Positions 53,834 to 63,515 of a stretch of DNA of 64,000 bases are shown here, in pieces; position 1 is the first letter of the stretch; the number at the start of each line of letters is the position of its first letter. The translations under genes were made by a program, and so were the position numbers. Origin of the DNA: Persicobacter diffluens (lineage in GTDB: Bacteria; Bacteroidota; Bacteroidia; Cytophagales; Cyclobacteriaceae); NCBI RefSeq assembly GCF_036244895.1, contig NZ_BQKE01000001.1, positions 1,178,001 to 1,242,000 of the forward strand, written 5' to 3'. The notes beneath the pieces were generated by a model that saw nothing but the letters and a program-made list of their open reading frames with translations, did no database searches and had not been told where the DNA came from.

Positions 53834-56800
53834 TCAGGCGGTTACTTTTTCCTCTATACCTCTGAGATCAACAGGAACCACGCGAGACACCCCCTGTTCG
53901 AGCATCGTCACGCCATACATGATGTCTGTGGAGGCCATGGTGCGCTTGTTGTGGGTGACAATGATAAACTGCGACTCATTGGAGAAGGTGCGGATGATAT
54001 TGTTGAATTTGTCAATATTGGCATCATCCAAAGGTGCGTCCACCTCATCAAAAATACAGAAGGGTGCTGGCTTGAGCAGATAAATGGCAAATAGCAGAGA
54101 GGTGGCTGTCAGGGTTTTTTCCCCTCCAGAAAGCTGGCTAATGGATAATGGTCGCTTCCCTTTCGGTTTGGCGATAATATCGATTTTTGATTCCAGCGGG
54201 TTTTCAGGATCTGATAGCGTCAGATCGCAGTCATCCTCTTCGGTGAACAGCGAGCGGAAAACACGGATGAAATTAGTCTTGATTTTCCCAAAAGCCTCCA
54301 TAAAGTTCTCCCGGGCGGTCTCATCAATCTGACTGATGGTGTCCATCAAATCATTTTTGGCTTCATATAAATCCTCCTTCTGTTGATTGATGAAAGTATA
54401 ACGCTCCTGAATTTCATTATATGCTTCCACCGCCAGTGGATTAATCGGGCCAATGCGGTCCAGCTTGCTTTTAGTTTCCTGCACCCATTGTTTCAGCTGC
54501 TCCACAGCGTGGGGGATCTGCTCCGGATCGGTGTTTTCCAGCAATTCTTCCAGATCCACCTCAAATTCTACCTTCAAGCGCTCCTGAGTAGATTGCATAC
54601 CCAGTTTGGCTTCGTTGAGCGCCTGTGAATATTTCATCACTAATTCATCTGTCACCTCTTTTTCCCGAAGATATTGCTTAGCTTCTTTCTCTGCGCTGTC
54701 AATCGCGGTGCGGTGAAGGCCGTATTTCTTTTCCGTATCTTCCACTACGCGTTCCAATTGTTCCCGCTCCGCATACAGGCGCATGAGTTCTTCATCCTTT
54801 TCCACCTGGTGGTTTTGCAGGTTGGCCTGTTCCTCCTGTAATTCTGCTAATTCATCTTTTGCCTGCTGGCTTTGATCCTGAATGTGCTTTTGGTGTTTTT
54901 GCTGCAGCTCATATTGCTGTTCCGCGGATTGAAGGGCATTTTCCTGTCGGTGAAAATTCAGGTTGACTTCATTGAATTGTGCTAAAACCAGCTCGAATTC
55001 TTCCTTTTGAACATCCACCTGTTCTTTGAGTATTTCTCCCTGTTCCACCAATCCTTCAATCTCTGCAGAAAGCCGCTCTTTTTGAGGGCTGAGAGACTGA
55101 ATTTCTTCTTCCAGTGTACTGAGTTGATCCCCCAGCGCTTCCTGGTTATATTCACTTTGCTGAATGACCTGATGTACCTGTTCGAATTTGGTTCGGGCAA
55201 CGGCTTGTTCCTGTTTTAAAATAGCGACTTCTGCTTTTAATCGATCTATTTGTTCCTTTTCAGACCCCGCTTTTAGGGTGGCGATTTTCTTCAGGCACTC
55301 CTCCAGCGCTATTTCTTCTCCTTTTAATTTTTCTTCTAGCTGAAGCACCACAGATTTTAGCTTTTCTACTTGTCGGGCAGTGCCCAGGCCATGCTGGTCC
55401 GCATTGACCGATCCTCCGCCAATGGAAAACTTTTTCTGAATAATACTGCCATCATTGTTGACAAATATGCCATTGGCATTTGGTGGGATAGCCTTTTCAT
55501 GCTCCACAAAATATACCCGATGGAGTAATAAGCTTAGAAGAGGGTGGTATTCCGCCGCACTTTCCATTACTTCCATGGCAGCTGTAAGTCCGCTGATATG
55601 GGGTGTCTCCGAGATTTTATTAATCTGGTCCAATAAGAAAAAATGCGCTTTCCCTTTTTCATCTTCCTTCAACCGGCGAATAGCCGCTTTGGCTTCCTGG
55701 GCAGTAGGAACAATGAAATAGTTCATAAAGGGTTCCAGGAAGGTGGTTAATGCCGCACGAAATCGATCGGGGGCATCCACAATTTCAGAAAGCAGGGGAG
55801 CCGCTTTGCCTTCCCAGTCCTGATGGTTTCGAATATGTTGCAGGGCCTCAGGATAGCCCTCTAGGTTCTCCATCAGTGATTTTTTCAGCTGAAACTCATT
55901 TTCTTTGGCATCCAGAATTCGGGAAGATTTTCGGATTTGTTCTTTGAGTTCATCAGCAAGATGTTCCTGTTCCTGAATGTTTTCCTGAAGCTCCAGTTCC
56001 GACCTTTCCAATCCTTCCAGGACGCCTGCCTTATCGGCAAACTCTTCATTCAGATCATTCAGTTTATCTTCAAAAATGCTGAGGTCTCGTTGCTGATTTT
56101 GCTTTTCTGCCAGCCCTTTTTCCATTTCCATTTTTAGCGCAGAACGCTGAACCCTGGCGATTTCCAGGTCTTTCTGGCTTTGGAAAAGGGACTGCTGTGC
56201 ACTTTTTTCACGGCTGATCACAGACTCCAGCTGGTTTTGCGATAAATCCAGTTGCTGGCGGGCCTGTTCTTTTTGGCTTTCCAGCTGATTTTTTTGCGCT
56301 TCTACTTCCAGCAACATGCGCTCAGCTGAGGTCATGGTTTGCGTGGCGGCCTGCATTTGCTGCTCCACATTGCGCAGGTTCTGTTGCTGTTCTTCCAGCT
56401 GTATTTTGAGTTGGTTGATACGCTCACTCAAAAAGCGTTTACGTTCCGTTTTTACCTGCTTATCGCTTTCGTAATCGCGGATTTTTCCAACATGCTGATT
56501 GAGGTTTTGCTGATTGCTGCGTAATAATTGCTCCACATTCAGCAGATCCGCTTTTAGTTTTTCAACCTCTGCCTCTTTCAGCGCAATTTGGCTACTGATA
56601 TGGGCGCGCTGATCATTTTCCTTGTTTAATTGTTCTTCCACACGGAAAAACTGATCCCGGAAAGTTTTTACTTCCTGACAGGCCAGTTGAAGGCTGAAAT
56701 TTTTGTAGTCTTCTTTTAGTTTAAAGTAGCGCTTGGCGGTTTTTGCCTGCCGCTCCAAAGACTTCATGTTTTTCTCAATTTCCGCCAATAAGTCTTCCAC

Positions 56801-57370
56801 CCGCTCCAAATCGGCATCTGTATCTTTAAGTTTCTTGAGGGTCTCCTTTTTACGGGCCTTAAACTTAGAGATGCCGGCAGCCTCTTCGAACAATCCCCGG
56901 CGGGAATTATCCTTATCATTCAGGATTTCTTCCACCATTCTCAGCTCAATAATCGCATAGGAATTGGACGTAATTCCCGTATCCATGAAGAGTCCCGTGA
57001 TGTCTTTAAGGCGGCAGGTAACGCCATTTAAAAGGTATTCGCTGTCTCCGCTGCGGTAATATCTTCTGGAAATGGTGACGGTATGGTATTCCGTCGGGAG
57101 CAGGTTTTTCGTGTTTTTGAAGGTCAGGGAAACTTCTGCCAGGTTGGTGGCTTTGCGGTTTCGGGTACCATTAAAGATGATGTTCTCCATCTTTTCTGAT
57201 CGCAAAGCACTGGTTTTTTGCTCGCCCAATACCCATCGGATGGCATCTACTACATTGGACTTTCCACAACCATTGGGGCCGACAATACCGGTAATTCCCT
57301 CATTAAAATTGATTTCAACGCGGTCTCCAAAACTTTTGAAGCCCTTAATCTCTAAAGACGTTAATTGCAT
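53834..57370 (-). CDS. smc: Chromosome segregation ATPase SMC
   Basis: The 1178-residue protein has the full SMC layout: N-terminal Walker A GIVGPNGCGKSNVVDAIRW, long coiled coils (about 165-500 and 670-1010), a hinge (about 510-665, with FLEPFMNYFIVPTAQEAKAA and the glycine-rich SIGGGSVNADQHG), and the C-terminal head with signature LSGGEK (L1080-E1084) and Walker B FCIFDEVDAP (D1108-E1109). It forms the condensin ring that organises and separates chromosomes. The TPR/zinc-finger gene ends 26 bases upstream on the same strand. Confidence 0.96.
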   Translation of the reverse strand: MQLTSLEIKGFKSFGDRVEINFNEGITGIVGPNGCGKSNVVDAIRWVLGEQKTSALRSEKMENIIFNGTRNRKATNLAEVSLTFKNTKNLLPTEYHTVTISRRYYRSGDSEYLLNGVTCRLKDITGLFMDTGITSNSYAIIELRMVEEILNDKDNSRRGLFEEAAGISKFKARKKETLKKLKDTDADLERVEDLLAEIEKNMKSLERQAKTAKRYFKLKEDYKNFSLQLACQEVKTFRDQFFRVEEQLNKENDQRAHISSQIALKEAEVEKLKADLLNVEQLLRSNQQNLNQHVGKIRDYESDKQVKTERKRFLSERINQLKIQLEEQQQNLRNVEQQMQAATQTMTSAERMLLEVEAQKNQLESQKEQARQQLDLSQNQLESVISREKSAQQSLFQSQKDLEIARVQRSALKMEMEKGLAEKQNQQRDLSIFEDKLNDLNEEFADKAGVLEGLERSELELQENIQEQEHLADELKEQIRKSSRILDAKENEFQLKKSLMENLEGYPEALQHIRNHQDWEGKAAPLLSEIVDAPDRFRAALTTFLEPFMNYFIVPTAQEAKAAIRRLKEDEKGKAHFFLLDQINKISETPHISGLTAAMEVMESAAEYHPLLSLLLHRVYFVEHEKAIPPNANGIFVNNDGSIIQKKFSIGGGSVNADQHGLGTARQVEKLKSVVLQLEEKLKGEEIALEECLKKIATLKAGSEKEQIDRLKAEVAILKQEQAVARTKFEQVHQVIQQSEYNQEALGDQLSTLEEEIQSLSPQKERLSAEIEGLVEQGEILKEQVDVQKEEFELVLAQFNEVNLNFHRQENALQSAEQQYELQQKHQKHIQDQSQQAKDELAELQEEQANLQNHQVEKDEELMRLYAEREQLERVVEDTEKKYGLHRTAIDSAEKEAKQYLREKEVTDELVMKYSQALNEAKLGMQSTQERLKVEFEVDLEELLENTDPEQIPHAVEQLKQWVQETKSKLDRIGPINPLAVEAYNEIQERYTFINQQKEDLYEAKNDLMDTISQIDETARENFMEAFGKIKTNFIRVFRSLFTEEDDCDLTLSDPENPLESKIDIIAKPKGKRPLSISQLSGGEKTLTATSLLFAIYLLKPAPFCIFDEVDAPLDDANIDKFNNIIRTFSNESQFIIVTHNKRTMASTDIMYGVTMLEQGVSRVVPVDLRGIEEKVTA

Positions 57371-57396
57371 GCAAACAGAAGGCTAAAAAATGATGC

Positions 57397-58131
57397 TTAA
57401 TGGGCGTGATGATCACAAATTTGGTTGGTAGGTACTTTTGCAGAACCGAGGCACACCGGGCAATCGCCGTTCAGATGTTTTTCTCCCTCACACATGCTAC
57501 AGGTGGCAAAGCCGGAGTTGGAGCATTTGGTACAAGACTGATAATCATTCAATCCAAACTGATTCACGGAAATTTGTACCCCCTGCCCATTGCAGGCATT
57601 ACAACGCTCTTTACCGATTCCATGGCAACGTGGGCAGGATTGTTCCAATGTCCCCAGGCCATCACAATCCTGACAGGGCTTTAGTCGATAGCCCAAAGCG
57701 TTGCAAAAATTACAATCCAGGATCACTTTAAGCTTGTTATCAATTTTTGTCTTCAATTCTGCGGCCTGCCGAAAATAATCGCCACTGTTTCCGGTCATAT
57801 TTAAGTAGCGTTCGGTGAAATTTTCCGCATTTTTATACTGGCCAATTTCATACAGGGTTTCCGCAAATAGGTAAGCCATATTATAAGGCAATACCTCTTT
57901 GGTGGCCAATGCGCGTCTGAACGCAATATTGGCATTCTGGAAATCACCATTATCCATATATTGTTTACCCAGGCTCACCCATTGGATCACTTCCCGTGAA
58001 AACTGATAGTCATCACCCTGATAATATTGAGCATTTGCTTGTTGCTGACTTCCAAAAATCAGCAAGCCCAGCATAAGGATCAATGGCTTAATGGTTGAGG
58101 GGAAAATATTCGATTCGAATTGTATGCGCAT
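57397..58131 (-). CDS. Secreted TPR protein with DnaJ-like zinc fingers
   Basis: The 244-residue product has a signal peptide (PLILMLGLLIFGSQQQANAQ). A TPR region (about 50-135) contains VSLGKQYMDNGDFQNANIAF and AETLYEIGQYKNAENF. Residues about 140-185 have four CxxCxxxG repeats in the order of the DnaJ zinc domain: CNFCNALG, CQDCDGLG, CPRCHGIG and CNACNGQG. Three more CxxC pairs follow (CTKC, CSMC, CPVC) and the end is histidine-rich (CDHHAH). DnaJ zinc domains hold unfolded proteins; here there is no J domain and the protein is predicted outside the cytoplasm. Its link to smc, 26 bases downstream, is unexplained. Confidence 0.8.
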   Translation of the reverse strand: MRIQFESNIFPSTIKPLILMLGLLIFGSQQQANAQYYQGDDYQFSREVIQWVSLGKQYMDNGDFQNANIAFRRALATKEVLPYNMAYLFAETLYEIGQYKNAENFTERYLNMTGNSGDYFRQAAELKTKIDNKLKVILDCNFCNALGYRLKPCQDCDGLGTLEQSCPRCHGIGKERCNACNGQGVQISVNQFGLNDYQSCTKCSNSGFATCSMCEGEKHLNGDCPVCLGSAKVPTNQICDHHAH

Positions 58132-58225
58132 AAAGGTATGGAATAAAAAAATGTAGCCTCTAAAATAGATCTTTTCGGCCTGAAAGTCGATTTTTTAACA
58201 CTTTTTGACTTTTGCCTATTAGGTC

Positions 58226-59035
58226 TTATTTCTTTTTGACAAACAAGGACTTAACGAAAAGCATAAATTCAGTGCGTATTTCCGGATCGGTCACAATACT
58301 TTTTAAAGTAGAAAATAAATAGCCCATGGTGACCGTCTCCGCTTTTGTTGCTTCCTCTGCCGGAACCATAAGCTGATGTTCCTGCTTATTGGGCTTGGGA
58401 GCTTTGGCTGCTTTTTTCTGTTCCTTTTTCTTTTTGGGAGCAATCGCCACTTTGCCATCTTTGGACTTAACGCTGATTTCCTCTGCCCCTTTTAGCTCCG
58501 CTTCATGGTCTGCAGAACGTTGAGGCTGATGCAATTCATCGGCTTCTTTGAAGCTTTTCTGCGCATCTTCCATTTTGCCCAGGCGCTCCAGAATCATGCC
58601 CCGGTTGTTGTGAGATATCGCATCTTTAGGATCCAGTTCAATGGCTTTGTCGTAGTCTGCTACCGCACCTTTATGATCTTTCATGCGTTCACGGATGAAA
58701 GCGCGCGAAGCATAACGGTACCCATTGTTAGGCTCCAGAGAAATGGCTTTATCAAAGTCAGCCATAGCCTTCTCATTTTGTCCCAACAGGTGATAGCATA
58801 CACCACGATCACCAAAATGCTGGGCATGGAAAGGTTCCATGGAAATAAGGAATGAATAATCTTTAGCGGCCTCTTCAAACTGCTGATTTTTACCCAAAGC
58901 GATGGCACGGTTGACCCTACTGGATTTATGCGATGGATCCAATAGCAGTACCTGATTGAACTTTTTTATGGCCTCCGGAATATTATTGGCTTGTGCTTTG
59001 GCTAACCCCTCGTTGAAAAGTTGATCTAAATTCAT
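58226..59035 (-). CDS. Tetratricopeptide-repeat protein
   Basis: The 269-residue protein has no signal peptide and about five TPR units in residues 1-165 (for example NGLAKAQANNIPEAIKKFNQ, then GVCYHLLGQNEKAMADFDKA and NNRGMILERLGKMEDAQKSF). A lysine/alanine-rich linker (about 195-225) joins to a short helical tail ending SLFVKKK. It is probably a cytoplasmic scaffold for protein contacts; partners are unknown. It has its own promoter at 59071-59105. Confidence 0.85.
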   Translation of the reverse strand: MNLDQLFNEGLAKAQANNIPEAIKKFNQVLLLDPSHKSSRVNRAIALGKNQQFEEAAKDYSFLISMEPFHAQHFGDRGVCYHLLGQNEKAMADFDKAISLEPNNGYRYASRAFIRERMKDHKGAVADYDKAIELDPKDAISHNNRGMILERLGKMEDAQKSFKEADELHQPQRSADHEAELKGAEEISVKSKDGKVAIAPKKKKEQKKAAKAPKPNKQEHQLMVPAEEATKAETVTMGYLFSTLKSIVTDPEIRTEFMLFVKSLFVKKK

Positions 59036-59070
59036 GCTCCTATTTTTCGATGCTTTTTCTTAACCGACCG

Positions 59071-59105
59071 CAAATATAAGATTATTTGGGCGGAAATCTT
59101 ACAAA
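59071..59105 (-). promoter_or_regulatory. Promoter of the TPR gene
   Basis: On the minus strand TATATTTG (59078-59071) is a perfect TAnnTTTG box with TTTG (59105-59102) 23 bases upstream. The leader would be about 30 bases. Confidence 0.5.
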
Positions 59106-59184
59106 ATAAGCTTTACGCAAATTCTGTGCTGAAATAACCTCCTGTCTAAGGGGGAATGCTGCCGCCTAATTTTTTGATAAAAAA

Positions 59185-59214
59185 TTTGTGTTCTTTTCAT
59201 TTCCCTTAATTTTG
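59185..59214 (+). promoter_or_regulatory. Promoter of the second GT39 gene
   Basis: TTTG (59185-59188) and TAATTTTG (59207-59214) are separated by 18 bases, a near-ideal Bacteroidota promoter. It would start transcription at or next to the annotated ATG at 59220. Confidence 0.6.
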
Positions 59215-59219
59215 CAGCC

Positions 59220-60803
59220 ATGTCAAATTCAACCCTTACCTCATCATCGTCAATGGAAATCCGAAAGAAAGTCGGACTGTTGATGGTTATTTCTTTCTTA
59301 GCGCGTTGGGCCGTGGCGCAGTTTACCGAATTGGGAAACGATGAAGTGTATTACTGGACCTATGCACTCATGCCAGATATTAGTCATTTTGATCATCCGC
59401 CTTTGGTGGGCTGGTTAATTCGAATAACCACGCTGAATTTGACCTGGACTTCTGAAATTTTTGTACGCCTGTCTGCGGTGCTTATTGGTACTGTAAATAT
59501 CTGGATTTTTTATCGGGTAGGGGCTTATCTCAAAGATGAGCTCACTGGTTGGTATGCGGCTTTGCTTTATACTGCTTCGGTTTATTGTTCTATTATTGCA
59601 GGTGCTTTTATTTTGCCGGATACGCCACAGTCTGTATTTTGGCTTTTAGGTTTGTTCGCTTTTATTAAGGCATTTAATCCGGAGAGCAGAGGGGAATTAG
59701 CAGGAAAGCAATTGCTTTTGGCCGGATTGTGGTCCGGTTTGGCCATGTACAGCAAGTACCATGGCGTGTTTCTTTGGATGGGTGCTTTGCTATATATTAC
59801 TCTTTATGACCGTAAGTGGTGGTTACGTTGGGAATTGTGGGCGGCCGGCATTCTGTCTTTGTTGATTTTCTCTCCGGTCTTTGTGTGGAATTTCCAAAAT
59901 GACTTCATTTCTTTCACTTTTCATGGAGAACGGGTGGATCCGGCCAGTGGATTTAAACCTCATTATTTACTTCAGGCACTTATCGGGCAGATTGCCTATA
60001 ACAATCCAATCAATTCCGTGCTGTGCATGATAGCCCTGGGGGCATTTTTTAAGGGGAAAATTCCTAAAACACCTTCTAACCGCTTATTGGTGTGGATGGG
60101 ATTGCCATTGATATTACTCTTTACCGGGGTCGCTTTTTTTCGTCAGATTTTGCCCCATTGGACCAGTCCGGCATTTTTTTCTTTAATGCTACTGGCTGCC
60201 ATTTGGTTTCGTCAAAAGGAAAATCCAGTCTTTTGGCCAAAAGCATTGGTATGGGCGAATGGACTGGTACTATTTACCATTCTGCTGGGCCTGATACAGA
60301 TTAACAGTGGTTTCATTCCCCTGAGCCATGAGACTGAAGAAAACCGGGTGGGTAAAGGTGATATCACGCTGGATATGCAAACCTGGTCGGATCTGAAAGC
60401 ACCTTTTGCGGCATTTTTGGAAGAGGAAAAGGCCAAAGATCAATACCTGGGGGATAAAATGCTAAGTCCGAAATGGTTTCCCGCGGCGCATTTAGATTAT
60501 TATGTAGCCACTCCGCTTCAGTTGAAAATGATGGGAGGGGGCAGCCTGCTCGATACCCATCAATATGCCTGGTTAACGGAGAAAAGGGGAGGCTTTGTCA
60601 AAGGGGAAAGTGCCTATTATATTACGCCTTCTTCTATGTTTAAAGATCCGATTCCCTATTACGGATCCCATTTTGAAAAAGTGGAATTGGCCACTGTGAT
60701 TCCGGTCTTTCGTGGTGGAAAATTAGCACGTAATTTTTTTGTATATCGTTTGGTGAATGCCAAGGAAAGTTTGCATCCATTTGATCGGGATTATTGGCAA
60801 TAA
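59220..60803 (+). CDS. GT39-type membrane glycosyltransferase
   Basis: The 527-residue protein has about ten to twelve membrane spans and the GT39/PMT_2 motif FTELGNDEVYYWTYAL, with the acidic DE pair, followed by HFDHPPLVGWLI. It should transfer a sugar from a polyprenyl-phosphate donor on the outer face of the inner membrane. It differs from the GT39 protein at 24814. The first eleven residues (MSNSTLTSSSS) are low in complexity; the promoter position suggests that translation may begin at the in-frame ATG at 59253 (MEIRKKVGLL). Confidence 0.86.
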   Translation: MSNSTLTSSSSMEIRKKVGLLMVISFLARWAVAQFTELGNDEVYYWTYALMPDISHFDHPPLVGWLIRITTLNLTWTSEIFVRLSAVLIGTVNIWIFYRVGAYLKDELTGWYAALLYTASVYCSIIAGAFILPDTPQSVFWLLGLFAFIKAFNPESRGELAGKQLLLAGLWSGLAMYSKYHGVFLWMGALLYITLYDRKWWLRWELWAAGILSLLIFSPVFVWNFQNDFISFTFHGERVDPASGFKPHYLLQALIGQIAYNNPINSVLCMIALGAFFKGKIPKTPSNRLLVWMGLPLILLFTGVAFFRQILPHWTSPAFFSLMLLAAIWFRQKENPVFWPKALVWANGLVLFTILLGLIQINSGFIPLSHETEENRVGKGDITLDMQTWSDLKAPFAAFLEEEKAKDQYLGDKMLSPKWFPAAHLDYYVATPLQLKMMGGGSLLDTHQYAWLTEKRGGFVKGESAYYITPSSMFKDPIPYYGSHFEKVELATVIPVFRGGKLARNFFVYRLVNAKESLHPFDRDYWQ

Positions 60804-60953
60804 GTCGGGAGAATGACCTCCGTTTTTTTGTATGTTTTGATAGCGAATGGAGGTTTAATGCGCTTGAAGTCAGTTTTCGTCGGCAAGTGGACTTTTGGAG
60901 GTCTTTGTTGCCGAGAACAGATCCTTATTGGCAATATTGCTGTAAATTGAGGT

Positions 60954-61352
60954 ATGTTTAGTAAAGAAAATAAGCCTAAAATTGTGTTGCCCAGTCCCCT
61001 TAAAGCCCCTGATTTGATGGGCTGCGGAATGGAGCATTCAAATGTTACCCTGACAGACCTGGTAGAGGAATACAATGGCTTACTGAGCCTTTTGAAAGTA
61101 GCCGTGAATCATATCGCCCAAGCTAATGATTTGGAGATTGTCCAGCTGCATCAGATTGATCTATCCGGTTCCAATTATTGGTTGATCAATGGTAATCAGC
61201 TATCCAAAATTATTCCTAAGTTCGCCTATCTTGAGTATGCCTTTGACGATTTATATTTACTAAAAACACCCAGTAAAGAAATTATTAAGCTCCTTCGTGG
61301 CGTAGATTATGCAGAAGCACTTAAGGCTTTACAAGCGATGAAAGTAATGTAA
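60954..61352 (+). CDS. Conserved-looking hypothetical protein
   Basis: The 132-residue protein is mainly helical with one short beta pair (QIDLSGSNYWLINGNQ). It has no signal peptide or membrane span. The N-terminus contains PSPLKAPDLMGCGMEHSN; the helix LVEEYNGLLSLLKVAVNHIA follows. I do not recognise a family. It lies 69 bases before the TetR gene on the same strand and could be in its transcript. Its regular codon use and composition suggest a real gene. Confidence 0.6.
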   Translation: MFSKENKPKIVLPSPLKAPDLMGCGMEHSNVTLTDLVEEYNGLLSLLKVAVNHIAQANDLEIVQLHQIDLSGSNYWLINGNQLSKIIPKFAYLEYAFDDLYLLKTPSKEIIKLLRGVDYAEALKALQAMKVM

Positions 61353-61421
61353 GTCTAATAAAATGAGGTGATTAGATCTGTGTAGCTTTGATGGTGAAAA
61401 AAAATTCATTTTATTTGTTTT

Positions 61422-61994
61422 ATGCGAACAAAAGATGAAGGTAAAATTAATCGGATCTATCAGGCTACAGTAGACTTAGTGATGCAAGTGGGCATTGCAG
61501 GGGCGACCATTCCTAAAATAGCCAAGAAAGCCGGAATGGCTTCGGGTACTCTTTATATTTATTTTGAGAACAAAGAGGATTTACTTCGCCAACTTTACCT
61601 TCATCTAAAAAGTGAAATGGTTTCCGTTACTTTTGGTGCTTTAGATAAGTCCGCTCCTTTTAAGTTGCAAATGTTCCAATTGTGGAAGGAATTTCTTGCT
61701 ATGGCGGTAGAGAAGTATCCTGAACGAATTTTTTTAGAACAATATAAAATTTCACCCTTTTATGACGAACAGGTCATGGAGGCTTCCATTGGTTGGGTGA
61801 AGCAGGCGGAGGATTTTTTGGAAGAAGGTAAAAACCAGCTGCTTGTCAAGGATATCCAAAAAGATTTAGTGTATTCCATGATGTATGGCTTTTTAAATGA
61901 ACTCGCGGTTCAGCACCGGAGGGGTTTATTTCACCTGAATGATCATCGCATAGGAGACTCTTTTGGTTTATTATGGGATGCCATAAAAGCGTAA
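61422..61994 (+). CDS. TetR-family transcriptional regulator
   Basis: The 190-residue protein has an N-terminal TetR helix-turn-helix: KINRIYQATVDLVMQVGIAG, then TIPKIAKKAGMASGTLYIYFENKEDLLRQLY. The C-terminal ligand domain (60-190) is helical and unassigned. It probably represses a nearby transport or detoxification gene. The MBL hydrolase gene follows 56 bases downstream. No TGACC-type palindrome is visible at its own promoter. Confidence 0.9.
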   Translation: MRTKDEGKINRIYQATVDLVMQVGIAGATIPKIAKKAGMASGTLYIYFENKEDLLRQLYLHLKSEMVSVTFGALDKSAPFKLQMFQLWKEFLAMAVEKYPERIFLEQYKISPFYDEQVMEASIGWVKQAEDFLEEGKNQLLVKDIQKDLVYSMMYGFLNELAVQHRRGLFHLNDHRIGDSFGLLWDAIKA

Positions 61995-62050
61995 TAAATG
62001 AAAACTTTTTCATTTGATCTTCGTTTGTTAGGTCTGTTAATGTAATTTAT

Positions 62051-63148
62051 ATGGACTTAATAAAAATAGGGGCCTTGCTTATGATTTTTACAATCAGTGG
62101 CGTGGGCTATCACCGGATGACAGCGGTGGAGAATGAAATAGCATCAGTACATTTTAATGGAGATCAGTTTGTTAATCTCAGCCCAACAAAGGCATATTCC
62201 GATTATGAATATTGGCCCATGCTCAAAGCTTACTGGGATGCCGATGCGCAAGATCGATTGCCCAAAATAGAAATTCCGGTGCATGAACTAAAAGCGGGAG
62301 ATTTTGATAGCATACCAGCGGACTTTTCTTATACTTGGTTGGGTCATTCTTCTTTTTTGCTGGAGATAGAGGGGAACCGTTTGTTGTTCGATCCTGTGTT
62401 GGGTGATCGGGCTTCGATGCTTTCGTTTGCGGGTCCAAAACGGATGCATGAATCGCCTATTTCGGTGACGGATCTGCCCGCTTTAAATGGGGTTGTGATT
62501 TCTCATGACCATTATGACCACCTGGATAAACCTACCATTCAGGCCCTGGCTCAAGGAAGTCAGGTTCATTTTTATATGCCACTGGAAGTTGGGAAGCATT
62601 TCAGGGCCTGGGGCGTTCCTGAGGAGCGTATTCATGAGTATGACTGGTGGGATGCTGTGCAATTTGGATCTGTGAAAATGGTTTGTACGCCGGCTCGTCA
62701 CTCCTCAGGACGTGGGCTTTTTGATCAAAACAGTACATTGTGGTCCTCTTGGTCATTAATCGGGGAAAAGTATAAAGTTTTCTATAGTGGAGATACGGCC
62801 GATATGCCTGAGTTTGCGGATATAGTAGCACAATTTGGCGCTTTTGATATCAGTATTTTCCAGGTTGGAGCCTATAATACATTATGGGAAGATGCGCACA
62901 TTTTGCCTTCTCAGGCTTTGGAGGCTAATGCGGTCCTTGGTGTGAAAACAATGATTCCTGTGCACTGGGCTACATTTGATCTGGCTTTGCATCCCTGGGA
63001 TGCGCCCATTAAAGCTTTGTATTCTGCGGCAGATCAGTATTCCTTTTTTATCCGGGTACCGGAAATAGGGGAATCGGTAGATGTGGCTGGTCTCAGAAAT
63101 AATTCTGATTGGTGGAACAACGAACTGGTGAAAAAGGCTGCATCCTGA
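62051..63148 (+). CDS. MBL-fold metallo-hydrolase (UlaG/NAPE-PLD-like)
   Basis: The 365-residue protein begins with a hydrophobic N-terminal segment (about 3-18) that may anchor or export it. The metallo-beta-lactamase core starts YTWLGHSSFLLEIEGNRLLF and has the metal motif H152-D-H154-Y-D156-H157, then TPARHSSGRG, YSGDTADM and PVHWATF for the remaining ligands. This is the pattern of NAPE-phospholipase D-like and UlaG-like hydrolases, which cut phosphodiester or lactone bonds. The substrate is unknown. The TetR gene upstream is a likely regulator. Confidence 0.87.
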   Translation: MDLIKIGALLMIFTISGVGYHRMTAVENEIASVHFNGDQFVNLSPTKAYSDYEYWPMLKAYWDADAQDRLPKIEIPVHELKAGDFDSIPADFSYTWLGHSSFLLEIEGNRLLFDPVLGDRASMLSFAGPKRMHESPISVTDLPALNGVVISHDHYDHLDKPTIQALAQGSQVHFYMPLEVGKHFRAWGVPEERIHEYDWWDAVQFGSVKMVCTPARHSSGRGLFDQNSTLWSSWSLIGEKYKVFYSGDTADMPEFADIVAQFGAFDISIFQVGAYNTLWEDAHILPSQALEANAVLGVKTMIPVHWATFDLALHPWDAPIKALYSAADQYSFFIRVPEIGESVDVAGLRNNSDWWNNELVKKAAS

Positions 63149-63329
63149 AATTGCTAGGGGGGACTTGGTGTAAGAATAGTGTTAATTTATCCGTTTTTTG
63201 TCATCATATTACCTGATATTTTCTAATTCTTGTCCGGTTTTTTTTTAATTCATCCTGTTATTTTGTAAATACACTTAATCATATTACCAGGGTATATTCT
63301 TTGTACATAGATAAGAAATTGAAAAGAAT

Positions 63330-63515
63330 ATGAGGGAATTAAAAGACACACCTAAATTGAATCTCTTGATCCAAGAAGATGTAGAACAGCAACTTAATGA
63401 GTTGAAGAAATTGAAGAAACCGGTAAAGGAAGACCTGTTAGAGGATGTGTTGGAGGGCTTTAAGGAGTTAGCAAAGCAAATTGAATCCGGCCAAAAGGAT
63501 CCTGATGTTAAGTAA
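63330..63515 (+). CDS. Small acidic-basic helical protein of unknown function
   Basis: The 61-residue product is charged and helical (QEDVEQQLNELKKLKKPVKE, then LLEDVLEGFKELAKQIESGQ), without signal or membrane span. The amphipathic pattern suggests a coiled coil. I do not recognise a family. Its stop overlaps the 3' end of the opposing glycosyltransferase gene by eight bases. It may be real because codon use and charge pattern are regular. Confidence 0.5.
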   Translation: MRELKDTPKLNLLIQEDVEQQLNELKKLKKPVKEDLLEDVLEGFKELAKQIESGQKDPDVK

